From Phytopseudomonas argentinensis (GTDB lineage Bacteria > Pseudomonadota > Gammaproteobacteria > Pseudomonadales > Pseudomonadaceae): a stretch of DNA of 64,000 nucleotides. The stretch spans positions 434,001 to 498,000 of the forward strand of contig NZ_FORC01000001.1 in assembly GCF_900113905.1 (NCBI RefSeq), given 5' to 3'. Both the position numbers and the translations under genes were made by a program. Positions 10,303 to 22,023 of this stretch are shown piece after piece (the first letter of the stretch is position 1; each line of letters starts with the position of its first letter). Below the pieces are notes generated by a model. That model was not told the DNA's origin and did no database searches. It was given only the letters and a program-made list of their open reading frames with translations.

Positions 10303-12450
10303 TTAACCAAAGAAGGTCTGGCCGTTTTTGGCCATTTCACGCAGTTTCTCGGTCGGCTGATACAGCGCACCCAGATCGGCGTACTTGTCGGCCAGGGCCA
10401 CGAATTCGGCAACCCCGACGCTGTCGATGTAACGCAGCGCACCCCCACGGAAAGGAGGGAAACCGATACCGTAGATCAGGCCCATGTCGGCCTCGGCGGC
10501 GGTCTCGACGATACCGTCTTCCAGGCAGCGCACGGTTTCCAGGCACAGCGGAATCATCATGATGTTGACGATATCCTCGTCGCTCAGCTCACGCTGCTCG
10601 GCAACGATCGACTTGAGCAGCTCGTAGGCCTCGGGGTCGCTGACCTTCTTCGGCTTGCCGCGCTTGTCGGTCTCGTAGGCGTAGAAGCCCTTGCCGTTCT
10701 TCTGGCCCAGGCGGTTGGCTTCGTACATCACGTCTACCGCGGTGCGACCTTCCACCGCCATGCGATCCGGGAAGCCTTCAGCCATCACGTCACGGCCATG
10801 GTGACCGGTGTCGATACCGACCACATCGGACAGGTAGGCCGGGCCCATGGGCCAGCCGAACTTCTCCATGACCTTGTCGATACGCGCGAAGTCGACACCG
10901 AAGCTGAGCAGCTTGGAGAAGCCGCCGAAATATGGGAACAGCACGCGGTTGACCAGGAAGCCCGGGCAATCGTTGACCACGATCGGGTTCTTGCCCATTT
11001 TCTTGGCGTAGGCCACGGTGGTGGCCACCGCCTCGTCGCTGGACTTCTCGCCGCGGATCACTTCAACCAGCGGCATCATGTGCACCGGGTTGAAGAAGTG
11101 CATGCCGACGAAGTTTTCCGGGCGCTTGAGGGCCTTGGCCAGCAGGCTGATGGAAATGGTCGAGGTGTTGGAGGCCAGAATGGTGCCCTCCTTGACCGCC
11201 GCCTCGACCTCGGCCAGCACGGCCTGCTTGACCTTGGGGTTCTCGACCACGGCCTCGACGACGATGTCGACGTGACCGAAGTCGCCGTAGGACATGGTCG
11301 GGCGAATGGCACTGAGCGATTCGGCCATCTGCGCGGTGGTCATGCGGCCTTTCTCGACGCGCTTGCCGAGCAGCTTGGAGGCCTCGCCCAGGCCCATCTT
11401 GATACCCTCTTCGCGGATATCCTTCATCAGGATCGGCGTGCCTTTGGAGGCCGACTGGTAGGCGATACCGCCGCCCATGATGCCGGCACCGAGCACGGCG
11501 GCCAGTTTCACGTCCTGGGCGATGGCGTCGTGCGCCTTGGCCTTCTTCTTCAGTTCCTGATCGTTGAGGAACAGGCCGATCAGGCTCTCCGCGACCGAGG
11601 TCTTGGCCAGTTTGGCGAAGCCGGCGGCCTCGACTTCCAGGGCCTTGTCACGGCCGAAGTTGGCGGCCTTCTGAATGGTCTTGATGGCTTCGACCGGAGC
11701 CGGGTAGTTCGGGCCAGCCTGGCCAGCCACGAACCCCTTGGCAGTCTCGAAAGCCATCATCTGTTCGATGGCGTTTAGCTTGAGCTTCTCCAGTTTGGGC
11801 TGGCGCTTGGCCTTGTAGTCCAACTCGCCGGAGATGGCGCGCTTGATCAGGTCCAGGGCGGCGGCCTGCAGCTTGTCGGCGCTGACCACGGCATCCACTG
11901 CGCCGACCTTGAGGGCTTCCTCGGCACGGTTTTCCTTGCCGGAGGCGATCCACTCGACGGCGTTGTCGGTACCGATCAGGCGCGGCAGGCGCACGGTGCC
12001 GCCGAAGCCCGGGTAGATACCCAGCTTGACCTCGGGCAGGCCGATCTTGGCGCCCTCGGCCATGACCCGGTAGTCGGCGGCCAGGCACATTTCCAGACCG
12101 CCACCCAGGGCGATGCCGTTGATGGCGACCACGGTGGGTACGTTCAGATCTTCGAAATCGCTGAAGATCCTGTTGGCTTCCAGGCCGCTGGACACCAGTT
12201 GCTCTTCAGGCAGCTTGAAATTTTCGACGAACTCGGTGATGTCGGCACCGACGATGAACACGTCCTTGCCGCTGCTGACGATCACGCCCTTGATCGAGGC
12301 GTCGGCCTTGATCGCATCGACACTCTGGCGCAGCTCGCTCAGGGTCAGACGGTTGAACTTGTTGACGGACTCACCCTTGAGGTCGAACTTGAGTTCGACG
12401 ATGCCGCTTTCAAGAGCCTTAACCGTGATGGCTTTACCTTCGTAAATCAT
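10303..12450 (-). CDS. fadB: Fatty acid oxidation complex alpha subunit FadB
   Basis: FadB is the multifunctional subunit of beta-oxidation. An N-terminal enoyl-CoA hydratase/isomerase domain (about 1-190, with [17 protein letters not shown]) is fused to an L-3-hydroxyacyl-CoA dehydrogenase, whose NAD site is [16 protein letters not shown], followed by two C-terminal dehydrogenase domains with [13 protein letters not shown] and the [11 protein letters not shown] region. The protein has 715 residues from the ATG at 12450, which has GGAGA upstream. A TTG one codon earlier is possible but not needed. It is first in the fadBA operon, with 434 bases of intergenic DNA ahead of it. Confidence 0.98.
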   Translation of the reverse strand: MIYEGKAITVKALESGIVELKFDLKGESVNKFNRLTLSELRQSVDAIKADASIKGVIVSSGKDVFIVGADITEFVENFKLPEEQLVSSGLEANRIFSDFEDLNVPTVVAINGIALGGGLEMCLAADYRVMAEGAKIGLPEVKLGIYPGFGGTVRLPRLIGTDNAVEWIASGKENRAEEALKVGAVDAVVSADKLQAAALDLIKRAISGELDYKAKRQPKLEKLKLNAIEQMMAFETAKGFVAGQAGPNYPAPVEAIKTIQKAANFGRDKALEVEAAGFAKLAKTSVAESLIGLFLNDQELKKKAKAHDAIAQDVKLAAVLGAGIMGGGIAYQSASKGTPILMKDIREEGIKMGLGEASKLLGKRVEKGRMTTAQMAESLSAIRPTMSYGDFGHVDIVVEAVVENPKVKQAVLAEVEAAVKEGTILASNTSTISISLLAKALKRPENFVGMHFFNPVHMMPLVEVIRGEKSSDEAVATTVAYAKKMGKNPIVVNDCPGFLVNRVLFPYFGGFSKLLSFGVDFARIDKVMEKFGWPMGPAYLSDVVGIDTGHHGRDVMAEGFPDRMAVEGRTAVDVMYEANRLGQKNGKGFYAYETDKRGKPKKVSDPEAYELLKSIVAEQRELSDEDIVNIMMIPLCLETVRCLEDGIVETAAEADMGLIYGIGFPPFRGGALRYIDSVGVAEFVALADKYADLGALYQPTEKLREMAKNGQTFFG

Positions 12451-12884
12451 CAACTGATCTCCACGCTAAGGGAATCTGAACAGTACACACCGGAGCCAAC
12501 CGGCCGACTTCGCCACCAAACAACTTAGACGAAAATCTGCTACCCACCGATGCAGTATTCGGACTGGATTGGGCATTGCCTGTCAGGCAAACGCTCAATT
12601 CATACGCCCGTTTGATTTGGGTGAGCACACCTTCACGGAAAACCCGAAGATTGTCAATTGGCGTTATGTAGCCAAGTGCGGCGGCCACTACGCAGACCAT
12701 ACAGTCACATGACCTGGTAGCGAAAAGTCGATTATCCGCGTCGATATCCCGTCATTCGGCAGGCGCGTCTGGCCCATTCGTGAGCGCTGGCCAAAACCCC
12801 GGACCAGGGGTAGAGTCGCGCCCATTCGGCTGCCACCGAATGACCCAAAACAACAAGAACGAGCGATTACACCGAGGTTCCCGC
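12451..12884. other. Intergenic region between divergent fadB and a secreted-protein gene
   Basis: No convincing gene lies here. It must carry the fadB promoter. A wide inverted repeat CAAACG (12588-12593) / CGTTTG (12609-12614) resembles split PsrA half-sites. TTAGACGAAAATCTGC at 12525-12540 partly resembles the palindrome found before yjcH-actP. Neither is strong enough to call an operator. Confidence 0.5.
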
Positions 12885-13703
12885 ATGCCAACTCACCTGC
12901 GTGCCGTCTCTCTGCATGCCCTTCTGCTTGCTGCCCTGCTGATACCCACAGCGGCATTTGCCAATACCGCCAGCGACCTCAAGCACCTGCAGACCTTCCA
13001 TCTTGCCACCCAGAAAAGCCTGGGCGACTTCTACATGTACAACAGCATGGAAGGCGACCAGCGTTATGCGCGGATGATCGACGCCTCACGCCAGCAGGCA
13101 CGCGAGCAGCTAGGCAAGCTGGCCAACCTGGCCGACGTGGGCGCGGCCGGCCTGCAGACACAATTGCAGCAGCAATGGCAGCGTTACGATGGAGAACTAA
13201 CGGCCTTGATTGCAGCACTGCAGAAGCAGGGCTACACGGACCTGCAGCCGGTCGCGGACCTGGCTGCCCGCAATCGTCAGGTACTGGAAATAGCCCAGGC
13301 GCTTTACGAGGCGTTGCAACGCATGGATGGCAACGCCATCAGCGAGCAGATGGCGACCACCCGCGAACTCAGCGTACTGATGCAGAGCATCGCGGTGAAC
13401 TACGCGGCGCGCAGCGCTTCGGTGGGGGCCAGCTTCTCGGGCGACAGCAGCGAGCGGCCCATTGAAGAACTGGTGGCTGACTTTTCCGCGCGCCTGAGCG
13501 CATTGCGCAAGCAGCCGGGCAATGGCACGGCGGTCAACACCACGCTCGACGGCGTGGCGACCAAATGGCGCTATATCGAAGGCTCGCTGCGCAATTACAA
13601 CGAAAAGAGCGTGCCCTTCCTGGTCAACAAGTACTCGGACAGCATCATCCGCAGCCTGGCGGACGTCGACACGCTGTACGCGCAGCCGGGCAGCGCCTCT
13701 TGA
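12885..13703 (+). CDS. Secreted/periplasmic helical protein of unknown function
   Basis: The ATG at 12885 has a GAGG ahead and begins a clear signal peptide (HLRAVSLHALLLAALLIPTAAFA), giving 272 residues; earlier in-frame ATG codons precede no ribosome site. The mature part is rich in Ala, Gln and Leu and should be mostly helical, with heptad-like stretches (ARQQAREQLGKLANLADV, RNRQVLEIAQALYEALQ). No catalytic motif is visible. Its position beside fadB suggests the PA3015 counterpart, which is uncharacterised. It faces the next gene. Function is not recognised. Confidence 0.85.
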   Translation: MPTHLRAVSLHALLLAALLIPTAAFANTASDLKHLQTFHLATQKSLGDFYMYNSMEGDQRYARMIDASRQQAREQLGKLANLADVGAAGLQTQLQQQWQRYDGELTALIAALQKQGYTDLQPVADLAARNRQVLEIAQALYEALQRMDGNAISEQMATTRELSVLMQSIAVNYAARSASVGASFSGDSSERPIEELVADFSARLSALRKQPGNGTAVNTTLDGVATKWRYIEGSLRNYNEKSVPFLVNKYSDSIIRSLADVDTLYAQPGSAS

Positions 13704-13732
13704 GTGGGTGCGGCGTCGGCTCGACAGTTGAA

Positions 13733-14170
13733 TCAGGCACGAGCCTTGAGAAAGCTGGCGATCGCTGGCAAGGCTTCGGGTTGGGCCCGCTCCCCCCACA
13801 ACAGCGCGATCATCTGGGGCGTGGCCTCGGCCTTGTAGACGTCGGCCGGCAGCGTGCCGAGCTGTTCGGCCAGCGACGTATCGGCGCAGGGCTCCTGCCA
13901 CTTGTTCAGCCACTTGCCCGGCTCGCTCTGCCAGTAGCACCAGCTGTCCTGCCTCCCGCGGGGACGGGGGTGATGGTATTGCGGGCAGGGGTTGGGCGGC
14001 GTCTTGTTCAGCCAGTACGGCCACTCTTCGCGGGCCAGCTGCATCGCCAGGCCCAGGCGCCGGGCCTGCATACGTACGTCCATCTGGCCACGCTGGCGAC
14101 GCGACGGCACCAGCCAGACCAGCGGGCTAAGGGCGAAAACCAGTAGGGCCAGAATGATCCATCCCGTCAT
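13733..14170 (-). CDS. Small single-pass membrane protein (PA3016-like)
   Basis: This 145-residue protein begins with one membrane helix (GWIILALLVFALSPLVWLVP) followed by a basic stop-transfer stretch (SRRQRGQ), so the rest is probably cytoplasmic. The soluble part is rich in Trp and Pro and has a cluster with four cysteines (PNPCPQY, SWCYWQ, EPCADT). A YajC-like label is sometimes given to such proteins because of the N-terminal helix, but I see nothing else that supports a role in secretion. It is convergent with the preceding gene. Confidence 0.78.
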   Translation of the reverse strand: MTGWIILALLVFALSPLVWLVPSRRQRGQMDVRMQARRLGLAMQLAREEWPYWLNKTPPNPCPQYHHPRPRGRQDSWCYWQSEPGKWLNKWQEPCADTSLAEQLGTLPADVYKAEATPQMIALLWGERAQPEALPAIASFLKARA

Positions 14171-14257
14171 AATTTCTATCTCGACTGCGCAACCTGTGGT
14201 AAATGCTCAAACCAGCCATACTTGAAATCACTGGTCACCCTTGAAGGAGACAACCCC

Positions 14258-14701
14258 ATGTCCTACCAGCACATTCTGGTCGCCGTCGATCTGACCGAGG
14301 AGTGCGACCCGGTAATGAAGCGCGCTCAGGCTCTGGCCGGCAGCACCCAGGCCAAACTGTCCGTGGTACACATCGTCGAACCGATGGCCATGGCCTTCGG
14401 CGGCGACGTGCCGATGGACCTGTCAATGCTGCAACAGCAGCAGTTCGAACAGGCCAAGGAGCGCCTCGACGCCTTTGCCATCAAATACCCGCAGCTCAGC
14501 GCCGAAAGCCGTCACCTGGCCTACGGCCAGCCGCGCCAGGAAATCCATCGCCTGGCCGCCGAACAGCATTGCGACCTGATCATCGTCGGCAGCCACGGCC
14601 GCCACGGCCTGGCCCTGCTGCTGGGCTCCACCGCCAACGACGTGCTGCATGGCGCGCCATGCGACGTACTGGCGGTGAGCCTGAAGAAGCCAACCGCCTG
14701 A
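14258..14701 (+). CDS. Universal stress protein, UspA family
   Basis: A 147-residue single-domain Usp protein of the cytoplasm. These proteins form dimers and help cells survive stress and stationary phase; some bind ATP. It starts with YQHILVAVDLTEE, the family N-terminus, and ends with the nucleotide-binding-type motif IVGSHGRHGLALLLGSTANDVLHGAPCDVL (seen in parts: GSHGRHG, then GSTANDV). AAGGAGA precedes the ATG at 14258. It stands alone between convergent or unrelated genes and is followed by a shared terminator. Confidence 0.95.
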   Translation: MSYQHILVAVDLTEECDPVMKRAQALAGSTQAKLSVVHIVEPMAMAFGGDVPMDLSMLQQQQFEQAKERLDAFAIKYPQLSAESRHLAYGQPRQEIHRLAAEQHCDLIIVGSHGRHGLALLLGSTANDVLHGAPCDVLAVSLKKPTA

Positions 14702-14722
14702 TCACCCCGCGCTACAGCGATC

Positions 14723-14749
14723 AACGCCGGGCAAAAGCCCGGCGTTTTC
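14723..14749. terminator. Bidirectional terminator between usp and uup
   Basis: AACGCCGGGC (14723-14732) pairs perfectly with GCCCGGCGTT (14737-14746) around an AAAA loop, followed by TTT. It lies between the convergent usp and uup genes. Confidence 0.88.
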
Positions 14750-14781
14750 ATATCAGCGATCGCTTGCGGACGCCGCCGGCG

Positions 14782-16710
<1,929 letters not shown>

Positions 16711-17074
16711 CAGGGTTGCCTCGACAATACGCAGGAGTGGTCGGCAAGTACCCCGGCAAGCGCGACTCGGCGCGCGCGGGGGTCGACCAGGAAACTGATC
16801 CGGCAGAAACAGGCGTCTGCCAAAAACGGGCGCATATTCTAACCGAGAAGGCCGCTGGCGTCTGTCAGCGCAACTGCCGGCCATCGACGTGACATAAACA
16901 GACATGCGCAGGGCACCAGCGGCCCTTTCGCGGCACGCGGGCAAAAGGCTAAGCTAGCGCCCATTGTCGCCGTCGCGCCTCGCGGCGGCCCAGACCGTCA
17001 CCGCCCCAAGGGCACATCAGGCGACCTGCATCCAGCCAGGCCGCGCCCGCTCACGAGATGACCCCGGAAGTGCC
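16711..17074. other. Intergenic region between divergent uup and slt
   Basis: A 364-base gap with no supported gene. A TAGAAT hexamer on the minus strand (around 16835) could be the uup -10, but no well-spaced -35 is seen. Nothing else stands out. Confidence 0.5.
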
Positions 17075-19000
17075 ATGCGCTGTCGTTTGCCCCGTCTGCT
17101 GTCCTGCCTGATCATTTGCGCCGCTACTTCCACGCTGAGCCAGGCTGCGAGCCTGCAGCAGCAGCGCCAGTACTACGACGAAGCCAAGGCCGCCCTGGCC
17201 AAGGGCGACAAGGGCCCTTATGAGCGCTACGCCAGCGCGCTGCGCGATTACCCGCTGACGCCCTACCTGACCTATGACGAGCTGACCGCGCGCCTGAAGT
17301 CGGCCAGCAACCAGGAAATCGAAGGCTTCCTTGCCGCCCATGGCGACCTGCCCCAGGCCAGCTGGATGAAGTTACGTTGGCTGCGCTGGCTTGCCGAGCG
17401 CGGCGAATGGCAGACCTTCGCCAAATACTACGACCCTGGGCTGAACTTCACGGAACTGGACTGCCTCAATGGCCAGCGCCAGCTGGCCCAGGGCCAGACC
17501 ACCGAAGGTTATGCCACGGCCGAAAAACTCTGGCTGGTCGGCAAGTCCCAGCCCGAAGCCTGTGACCGCCTGTTCGACCGCTGGGCGGCTGAAGGCCAAC
17601 TGACCGAACAACGCCGCTGGCAACGCGCCAAACTGGCCGCTGAAGCGCGCAACTACAGCCTGGCGACCTTTCTGAGCAAGGATCTGCCAACCCTGAGCAA
17701 CCACGGCAAGCTGCTCGTCGAAGTCGCCCAGAAACCGCAGATCCTCACCCAGACCGGCCGTTTCACGCCGGCCGACGATGCCATGGGCGATGTGGTCAGC
17801 CTCGGCCTGCGCCGCCTCGCCCGCCAGGACCCGGAACAGGCCCTGAGCCTGCTCGAGGGCTACTCGCAGCGCATGCGCTTTTCCGAGCAGGAAAAAGTCG
17901 CCATCGCCAACGAGATCGGCCTGACCCTGGCGCGCCGCTTCGACCCGCGCGCGCTCGATGTGATGGCCAAATACGACCCCAACCTGCGCGACGACACCGT
18001 CAGCGAATGGCGCGCCCGCCTGCTGCTGCGCCTGGGCCGCTGGGACGATGCCTACAAGCTGATCAGCCGCATGCCCGAGTCGCTGGCCAGCACCAACCGC
18101 TGGCGCTACTGGCAGGCGCGCAGCCTGCAACTGGCGCAACCGAACAGCAAGGCCGCCCAGCCGCTGTTCCACGAGCTGGCCAAGGAACGCGACTTCTATG
18201 GCTTCATGGCCGCCGATCAGGTCAAGGAGCCCTACTACCTGAAGAACGCGCCACTGCAGTTGAGTCCGGCGGTCATGAAGAAGGTGCGTAATGCCCCCGG
18301 CATCCGCCGTGCCATGGAATTCCAAGACCGCGGCCAGATCGTCGAAGGGCGCCGCGAGTGGTACCACGCCAGCCGCCATTTCGATCGTGACGAGCTGGTC
18401 GCCCAAGCGCGCCTGGCCTACGACATGCAGTGGTACTTCCCGGCGATCCGCACCATCAGCCAGGCGAAATACTGGGATGACCTGGATATCCGCTTCCCCA
18501 TGGCCCACCGCGATTCCCTGACCAGCGAGGCCAAAAAACGCGGCCTGCATTCCAGTTGGGTATTCGCTATCACCCGCCAGGAAAGCGGCTTCATGGCCGA
18601 TGCCAAGTCCCCCGTCGGCGCCATGGGCCTGATGCAGGTGATGCCCGCCACGGCCAAGGAGACCGCGCGCAAGTTCGGCATTCCCTTGAGCAACCCGAAC
18701 AACGCGCTGCTGCCCAGCGTCAACATCCAGCTGGGCGCCGCCTACCTGAGCCAGATCTACGGCCAGTTCAACGGCAACCGGGTGCTCGCTTCGGCGGCCT
18801 ACAACGCCGGCCCGGGGCGCGTTCGCCAGTGGCTGCGTGACGCCAATCACCTGTCTTACGACGTGTGGGTAGAGAACATTCCCTTCAACGAGACCCGCCA
18901 GTACGTGCAGAACGTGCTGTCCTACGCAGTGATCTACGGCGACAAGCTAAACGCGCCACAGCCGCTGGTGGGCTGGCACGAGCGTTATTTCGATCAGTGA
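17075..19000 (+). CDS. slt: Soluble lytic murein transglycosylase Slt
   Basis: Slt70-type enzymes cleave peptidoglycan in the periplasm to 1,6-anhydro-muropeptides, the substrates later recycled through NagZ (also in this window). The protein has 641 residues with a signal peptide (CLIICAATSTLSQAAS). A long alpha-superhelical U/L domain extends to about residue 480, and a C-terminal lysozyme-like domain follows. The catalytic glutamate is Glu503 in TRQESGF, followed by VGAMGLMQVMPATA and AAYNAGPGRV. The ATG at 17075 has GGAAG upstream; the ORF extends upstream in frame without support. Confidence 0.95.
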   Translation: MRCRLPRLLSCLIICAATSTLSQAASLQQQRQYYDEAKAALAKGDKGPYERYASALRDYPLTPYLTYDELTARLKSASNQEIEGFLAAHGDLPQASWMKLRWLRWLAERGEWQTFAKYYDPGLNFTELDCLNGQRQLAQGQTTEGYATAEKLWLVGKSQPEACDRLFDRWAAEGQLTEQRRWQRAKLAAEARNYSLATFLSKDLPTLSNHGKLLVEVAQKPQILTQTGRFTPADDAMGDVVSLGLRRLARQDPEQALSLLEGYSQRMRFSEQEKVAIANEIGLTLARRFDPRALDVMAKYDPNLRDDTVSEWRARLLLRLGRWDDAYKLISRMPESLASTNRWRYWQARSLQLAQPNSKAAQPLFHELAKERDFYGFMAADQVKEPYYLKNAPLQLSPAVMKKVRNAPGIRRAMEFQDRGQIVEGRREWYHASRHFDRDELVAQARLAYDMQWYFPAIRTISQAKYWDDLDIRFPMAHRDSLTSEAKKRGLHSSWVFAITRQESGFMADAKSPVGAMGLMQVMPATAKETARKFGIPLSNPNNALLPSVNIQLGAAYLSQIYGQFNGNRVLASAAYNAGPGRVRQWLRDANHLSYDVWVENIPFNETRQYVQNVLSYAVIYGDKLNAPQPLVGWHERYFDQ

Positions 19001-19009
19001 GCCCGGCAG

Positions 19010-19043
19010 GCGATCCCCGGAGCGAGCTTGCCCCGGGGATCGC
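19010..19043. repeat. REP-like inverted repeat after slt
   Basis: GCGATCCCCGG (19010-19020) pairs perfectly with CCGGGGATCGC (19033-19043) around a loop with GCGAGCTTGCC. The loop sequence resembles common Pseudomonas repeats. It lies between convergent slt and the MOSC gene and may also end transcription. Confidence 0.6.
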
Positions 19044-19097
19044 TTCGCTTAACCAGGCACCGCCTTACACCCTGTCGCGGCGAGTTGACTCCCCTAC

Positions 19098-19898
19098 CTA
19101 CGCCAGCACTTCGACCGGCATGCCGACCTGCAGCTCGCCGCTGCCGTGGTTGATGAGGTTTTGCCCGAACAAGATGCCCCCTTCGCCCTGGCGATAGCTG
19201 CGCAGGGTGATCAGCGGCTCGCGGTCGGCACTGCGTTCACCTGTCTGCGGGTCGATGGTGGTGATCACGCAGCGCGAGCAGCGTTTGGCGAGGGTGAACT
19301 CGACCCCGCCGATACGAATGCGCGTCCAGTTGTCCTCGGCATAGGGGTCGCTGCCCTGCACCACCAGATTGGGACGAAAGCGCAGCATCTCCAACGGTCT
19401 GCCGACACGGGCGACCAGATCATCCAGTGAGGCCTGGCCGATCAATAGCAACGGGAAGCCGTCAGCGAAGCCGACCTTCTCGTCATCATTCAGGTTGCCT
19501 TCGATATAGCGCGCCCGTTCTGCCGGCACATGAACCAGGCGGCAGGCCTTGCCGAGAAACTGGCTACCCCAGGCCGCGGCTTCATCACCGGCATCCGGTA
19601 CCCGCAGAGTATCGTGCCAGATGATCACGCCACGCAGGGCCTGGTCGGGGTCCGGCAGCGCCACCTGCAACGCCGGCATGCCAGGCGCTTCCAGGTCGAG
19701 GCCGCCAGCCGCGTTCCAGCGAGCCTGCAGCTGGCTCATATGAGGGAAAGTGCGCTGCGTCATGAACCGCCCGGTTTCCGCGTCCGCGAACATCCAGCGG
19801 CGATCACCGGCCACACCCAGACCATCGAGCTGCAGGCTTGGCAGGGATTCGCCCATGGCGGATTTGAGGGGGAAGCGATACAGCGCGGAGAGGTGCAT
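19098..19898 (-). CDS. MOSC-domain protein, YcbX type
   Basis: MOSC proteins carry sulfur or work with the molybdenum cofactor; E. coli YcbX helps detoxify N-hydroxylated bases together with molybdoenzyme chemistry. The protein has 266 residues from MHLSALYRFPLKS, which is the N-terminal MOSC_N beta-barrel (YPxKS type). The C-terminal MOSC core contains FRPNLVV and KRCSRCVITTIDPQTGE with the conserved cysteine pair. No ferredoxin domain follows, so it is shorter than E. coli YcbX (about 370). It is not adjacent to the Moco genes 2 kb away, though the theme is shared. Confidence 0.88.
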   Translation of the reverse strand: MHLSALYRFPLKSAMGESLPSLQLDGLGVAGDRRWMFADAETGRFMTQRTFPHMSQLQARWNAAGGLDLEAPGMPALQVALPDPDQALRGVIIWHDTLRVPDAGDEAAAWGSQFLGKACRLVHVPAERARYIEGNLNDDEKVGFADGFPLLLIGQASLDDLVARVGRPLEMLRFRPNLVVQGSDPYAEDNWTRIRIGGVEFTLAKRCSRCVITTIDPQTGERSADREPLITLRSYRQGEGGILFGQNLINHGSGELQVGMPVEVLA

Positions 19899-19970
19899 GG
19901 CGCGGCGTCCTGACATGAGCGAAACGGCGGTTATACGCAAACCGCCGCCAGGGCTCAAGCCGGCACAGCT

Positions 19971-20900
19971 CTACTTTTCGTCTAGAGCAAGACGTTGGCG
20001 AATCACATCCACCAGCTTGTCAGGCTGGAACTTGGACAGGAAGTTGTCACAGCCCACCTTCTTGACCATGGCATCGTTGAAGCTGCCGGACAGCGAGGTG
20101 TGCAGCACCACGTAGAGGTCGCGCAGGCGCGGGTCCTGGCGAATCTCGGTGGTCAGCCGGTAGCCGTCCATTTCCGGCATTTCGGCGTCGGTGAACATCA
20201 TCAGCAGCTTGTCGGTGATGACCACACCGGAATCCGCCCAGGCCTTGAGCATCTGCAGGCCCTTGAGGCCGTCGGTGGCGACGTGCATTTTCATGCCCAG
20301 CTGCGACAGGGTATCGCGCAACTGTGCCAGGGCCACGCTGGAATCATCGACCAGCAGCACCTCGCGGCCGCGCGCCTTCTCGAGCAGCGGGTCGGCCAGG
20401 CGGTCACCGGAAATGCGCGTGTCGTAGGGCACGATCTCGGCCAGCACCTTCTCCACGTCGATGATTTCCACCAACTGGTCATCGACCTTGGTGATCGCCG
20501 TCAGGTAATGCTGGCGCCCTGCACCACCTGGCGGTGGCAGGATGGATTCCCAGTTGAGGTTCATGATGCGGTCGACACCGCCGACCAGGAAGGCCTGGAT
20601 GGAGCGGTTGTACTCGGTGACGATGATGGTGCTGCGCTCATCGGGCACGATCGGGCGCATACCGATGGCCTGGGACAGATCGATGACCGGCAGGGTCTGG
20701 CCGCGCAGGTGGATCACCCCGCAGACGAAGCGGTGACGATGGGGCATCAGCGTCAGCTTGGGCATGTGCAGAACTTCCTGCACCTTGAACACGTTGATGG
20801 CGAACAGCTGGCGGCCCGCAAGACGGAACATCAATATTTCCAGGCGGTTCTCGCCTACCAGCTGCGTCCGTTGATCAACGGTGTCGAGAATACCGGCCAT
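19971..20900 (-). CDS. cheV: Chemotaxis coupling/response protein CheV
   Basis: CheV joins an N-terminal CheW-like domain (about 20-165, coupling receptors to CheA) to a C-terminal receiver domain (about 178-309). The receiver shows the acidic pocket VDD (184-186), the phospho-acceptor Asp238 in MFTDAEMPEMDG, and a conserved Lys region near FLSKFQPDKL. It works at chemoreceptor arrays and may act as a phosphate sink for adaptation. The ATG at 20900 gives MAGILDTVDQRTQLVGENRLE, a typical Pseudomonas CheV start. No other chemotaxis gene lies nearby. Confidence 0.93.
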   Translation of the reverse strand: MAGILDTVDQRTQLVGENRLEILMFRLAGRQLFAINVFKVQEVLHMPKLTLMPHRHRFVCGVIHLRGQTLPVIDLSQAIGMRPIVPDERSTIIVTEYNRSIQAFLVGGVDRIMNLNWESILPPPGGAGRQHYLTAITKVDDQLVEIIDVEKVLAEIVPYDTRISGDRLADPLLEKARGREVLLVDDSSVALAQLRDTLSQLGMKMHVATDGLKGLQMLKAWADSGVVITDKLLMMFTDAEMPEMDGYRLTTEIRQDPRLRDLYVVLHTSLSGSFNDAMVKKVGCDNFLSKFQPDKLVDVIRQRLALDEK

Positions 20901-21020
20901 TATTCGCTCCTGAGGCGTGGGTGTTGGTATGAAGCTATCGGCCAGACGTGCAATAACTGTAGGCGGCATGGCGTAACGCCATCTTGCACCAGCGCGCGGC
21001 GCCGTACCAGTACCAGCCGA

Positions 21021-21917
21021 TCAGTCGTGCAGCAAAGGCGAGTGTTCCGGCAAATGCAGGCGCAACGCCTGGGGCCTTGCTGCGAAGCGTAGACGATGCC
21101 CGCCACGCGGCTCGCCATCGAGGTTCAGATCCAGCCCTTCGGGGGCGTCGATCTCCAGCCATGGCAGTCGGGCGCTGATCGACACCCCCTCGATGCCTTT
21201 CAACCCTCCCGAAAGCAGCGTACCCAGCGTGCCGACCACATCGTGCGCGGCCGGCACGATGCATACGTCCAACAGGCCGTCGTCCACTCGCGCATGGGGG
21301 CACAGGACATGACCGCCACCGGCCTGGCGACCATTGCCGATACCCAGGGCGAGGAACTCGCCTTCCCACTCGAAATCCTGGCCCTTGAAGCGCCCGAAGG
21401 CCGAGCGCACCTCGGCAAAGCGGGTCAGGCCGGTAAGCATGTAGGCCGCACCACCAAGGACGCGCTTGAGGTCTTCGGAGGTATTGGCGGTGATGTTGGA
21501 GCCAAAGCCCCCGGTGGCCATGTTGAGGAACAATTCGCCATCCACCTCGCCCAGGTCGATCGCCCGCGCGGGGGTATCGAGCAGCGCCAGCGCGTCGGCC
21601 GGGGTCAGCGGTATAGCCGCGGCATGGGCAAAATCATTGGCGGTTCCCAGCGGCAGCAATACCAGGCTGGCGTCGGTGTCGGACTTGGCCATGGCTTCGG
21701 CGACATCGCGCAAGGTGCCGTCACCGCCGCCGGCAATCAACGTCGGGTAGCCCGCTTGCAGCGCTTCGTCCACCAGACGCTGAGCATCGCCCGCCTCCCA
21801 GGTCAGCCGCACCGCAAGATCCCAGCCACGCTCACGCTGGCTGCTGACCGCAGCGCGTACCTCTTCGTTGAGGGACTGCTTACCATGAAGGATCAACAGC
21901 GCTTTACGCTCTTGCAT
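21021..21917 (-). CDS. yegS: YegS-type lipid kinase
   Basis: A 298-residue member of the diacylglycerol kinase catalytic family. The nucleotide-binding motif IAGGGDGTLRDV is at 61-72 and the PLGTANDFA motif follows near 88-96. YegS phosphorylates lipids such as phosphatidylglycerol in vitro; the physiological substrate is unclear. The C-terminal half is a beta-sandwich typical of the family (DVCIVPA..., LDLNLDGEP). It lies upstream of cheV on the same strand with 120 bases between. No transmembrane segment is seen. Confidence 0.92.
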   Translation of the reverse strand: MQERKALLILHGKQSLNEEVRAAVSSQRERGWDLAVRLTWEAGDAQRLVDEALQAGYPTLIAGGGDGTLRDVAEAMAKSDTDASLVLLPLGTANDFAHAAAIPLTPADALALLDTPARAIDLGEVDGELFLNMATGGFGSNITANTSEDLKRVLGGAAYMLTGLTRFAEVRSAFGRFKGQDFEWEGEFLALGIGNGRQAGGGHVLCPHARVDDGLLDVCIVPAAHDVVGTLGTLLSGGLKGIEGVSISARLPWLEIDAPEGLDLNLDGEPRGGHRLRFAARPQALRLHLPEHSPLLHD

Positions 21918-22023
21918 AACGGCTCCGGAAACGGGATTGAAGACAGTGCTGCTTATCCAGACAACGGGCGAGCGAAATAATCACGCTCGCCGTCATCTGT
22001 TCGCAGACTGCCGGCGCCGAGCC

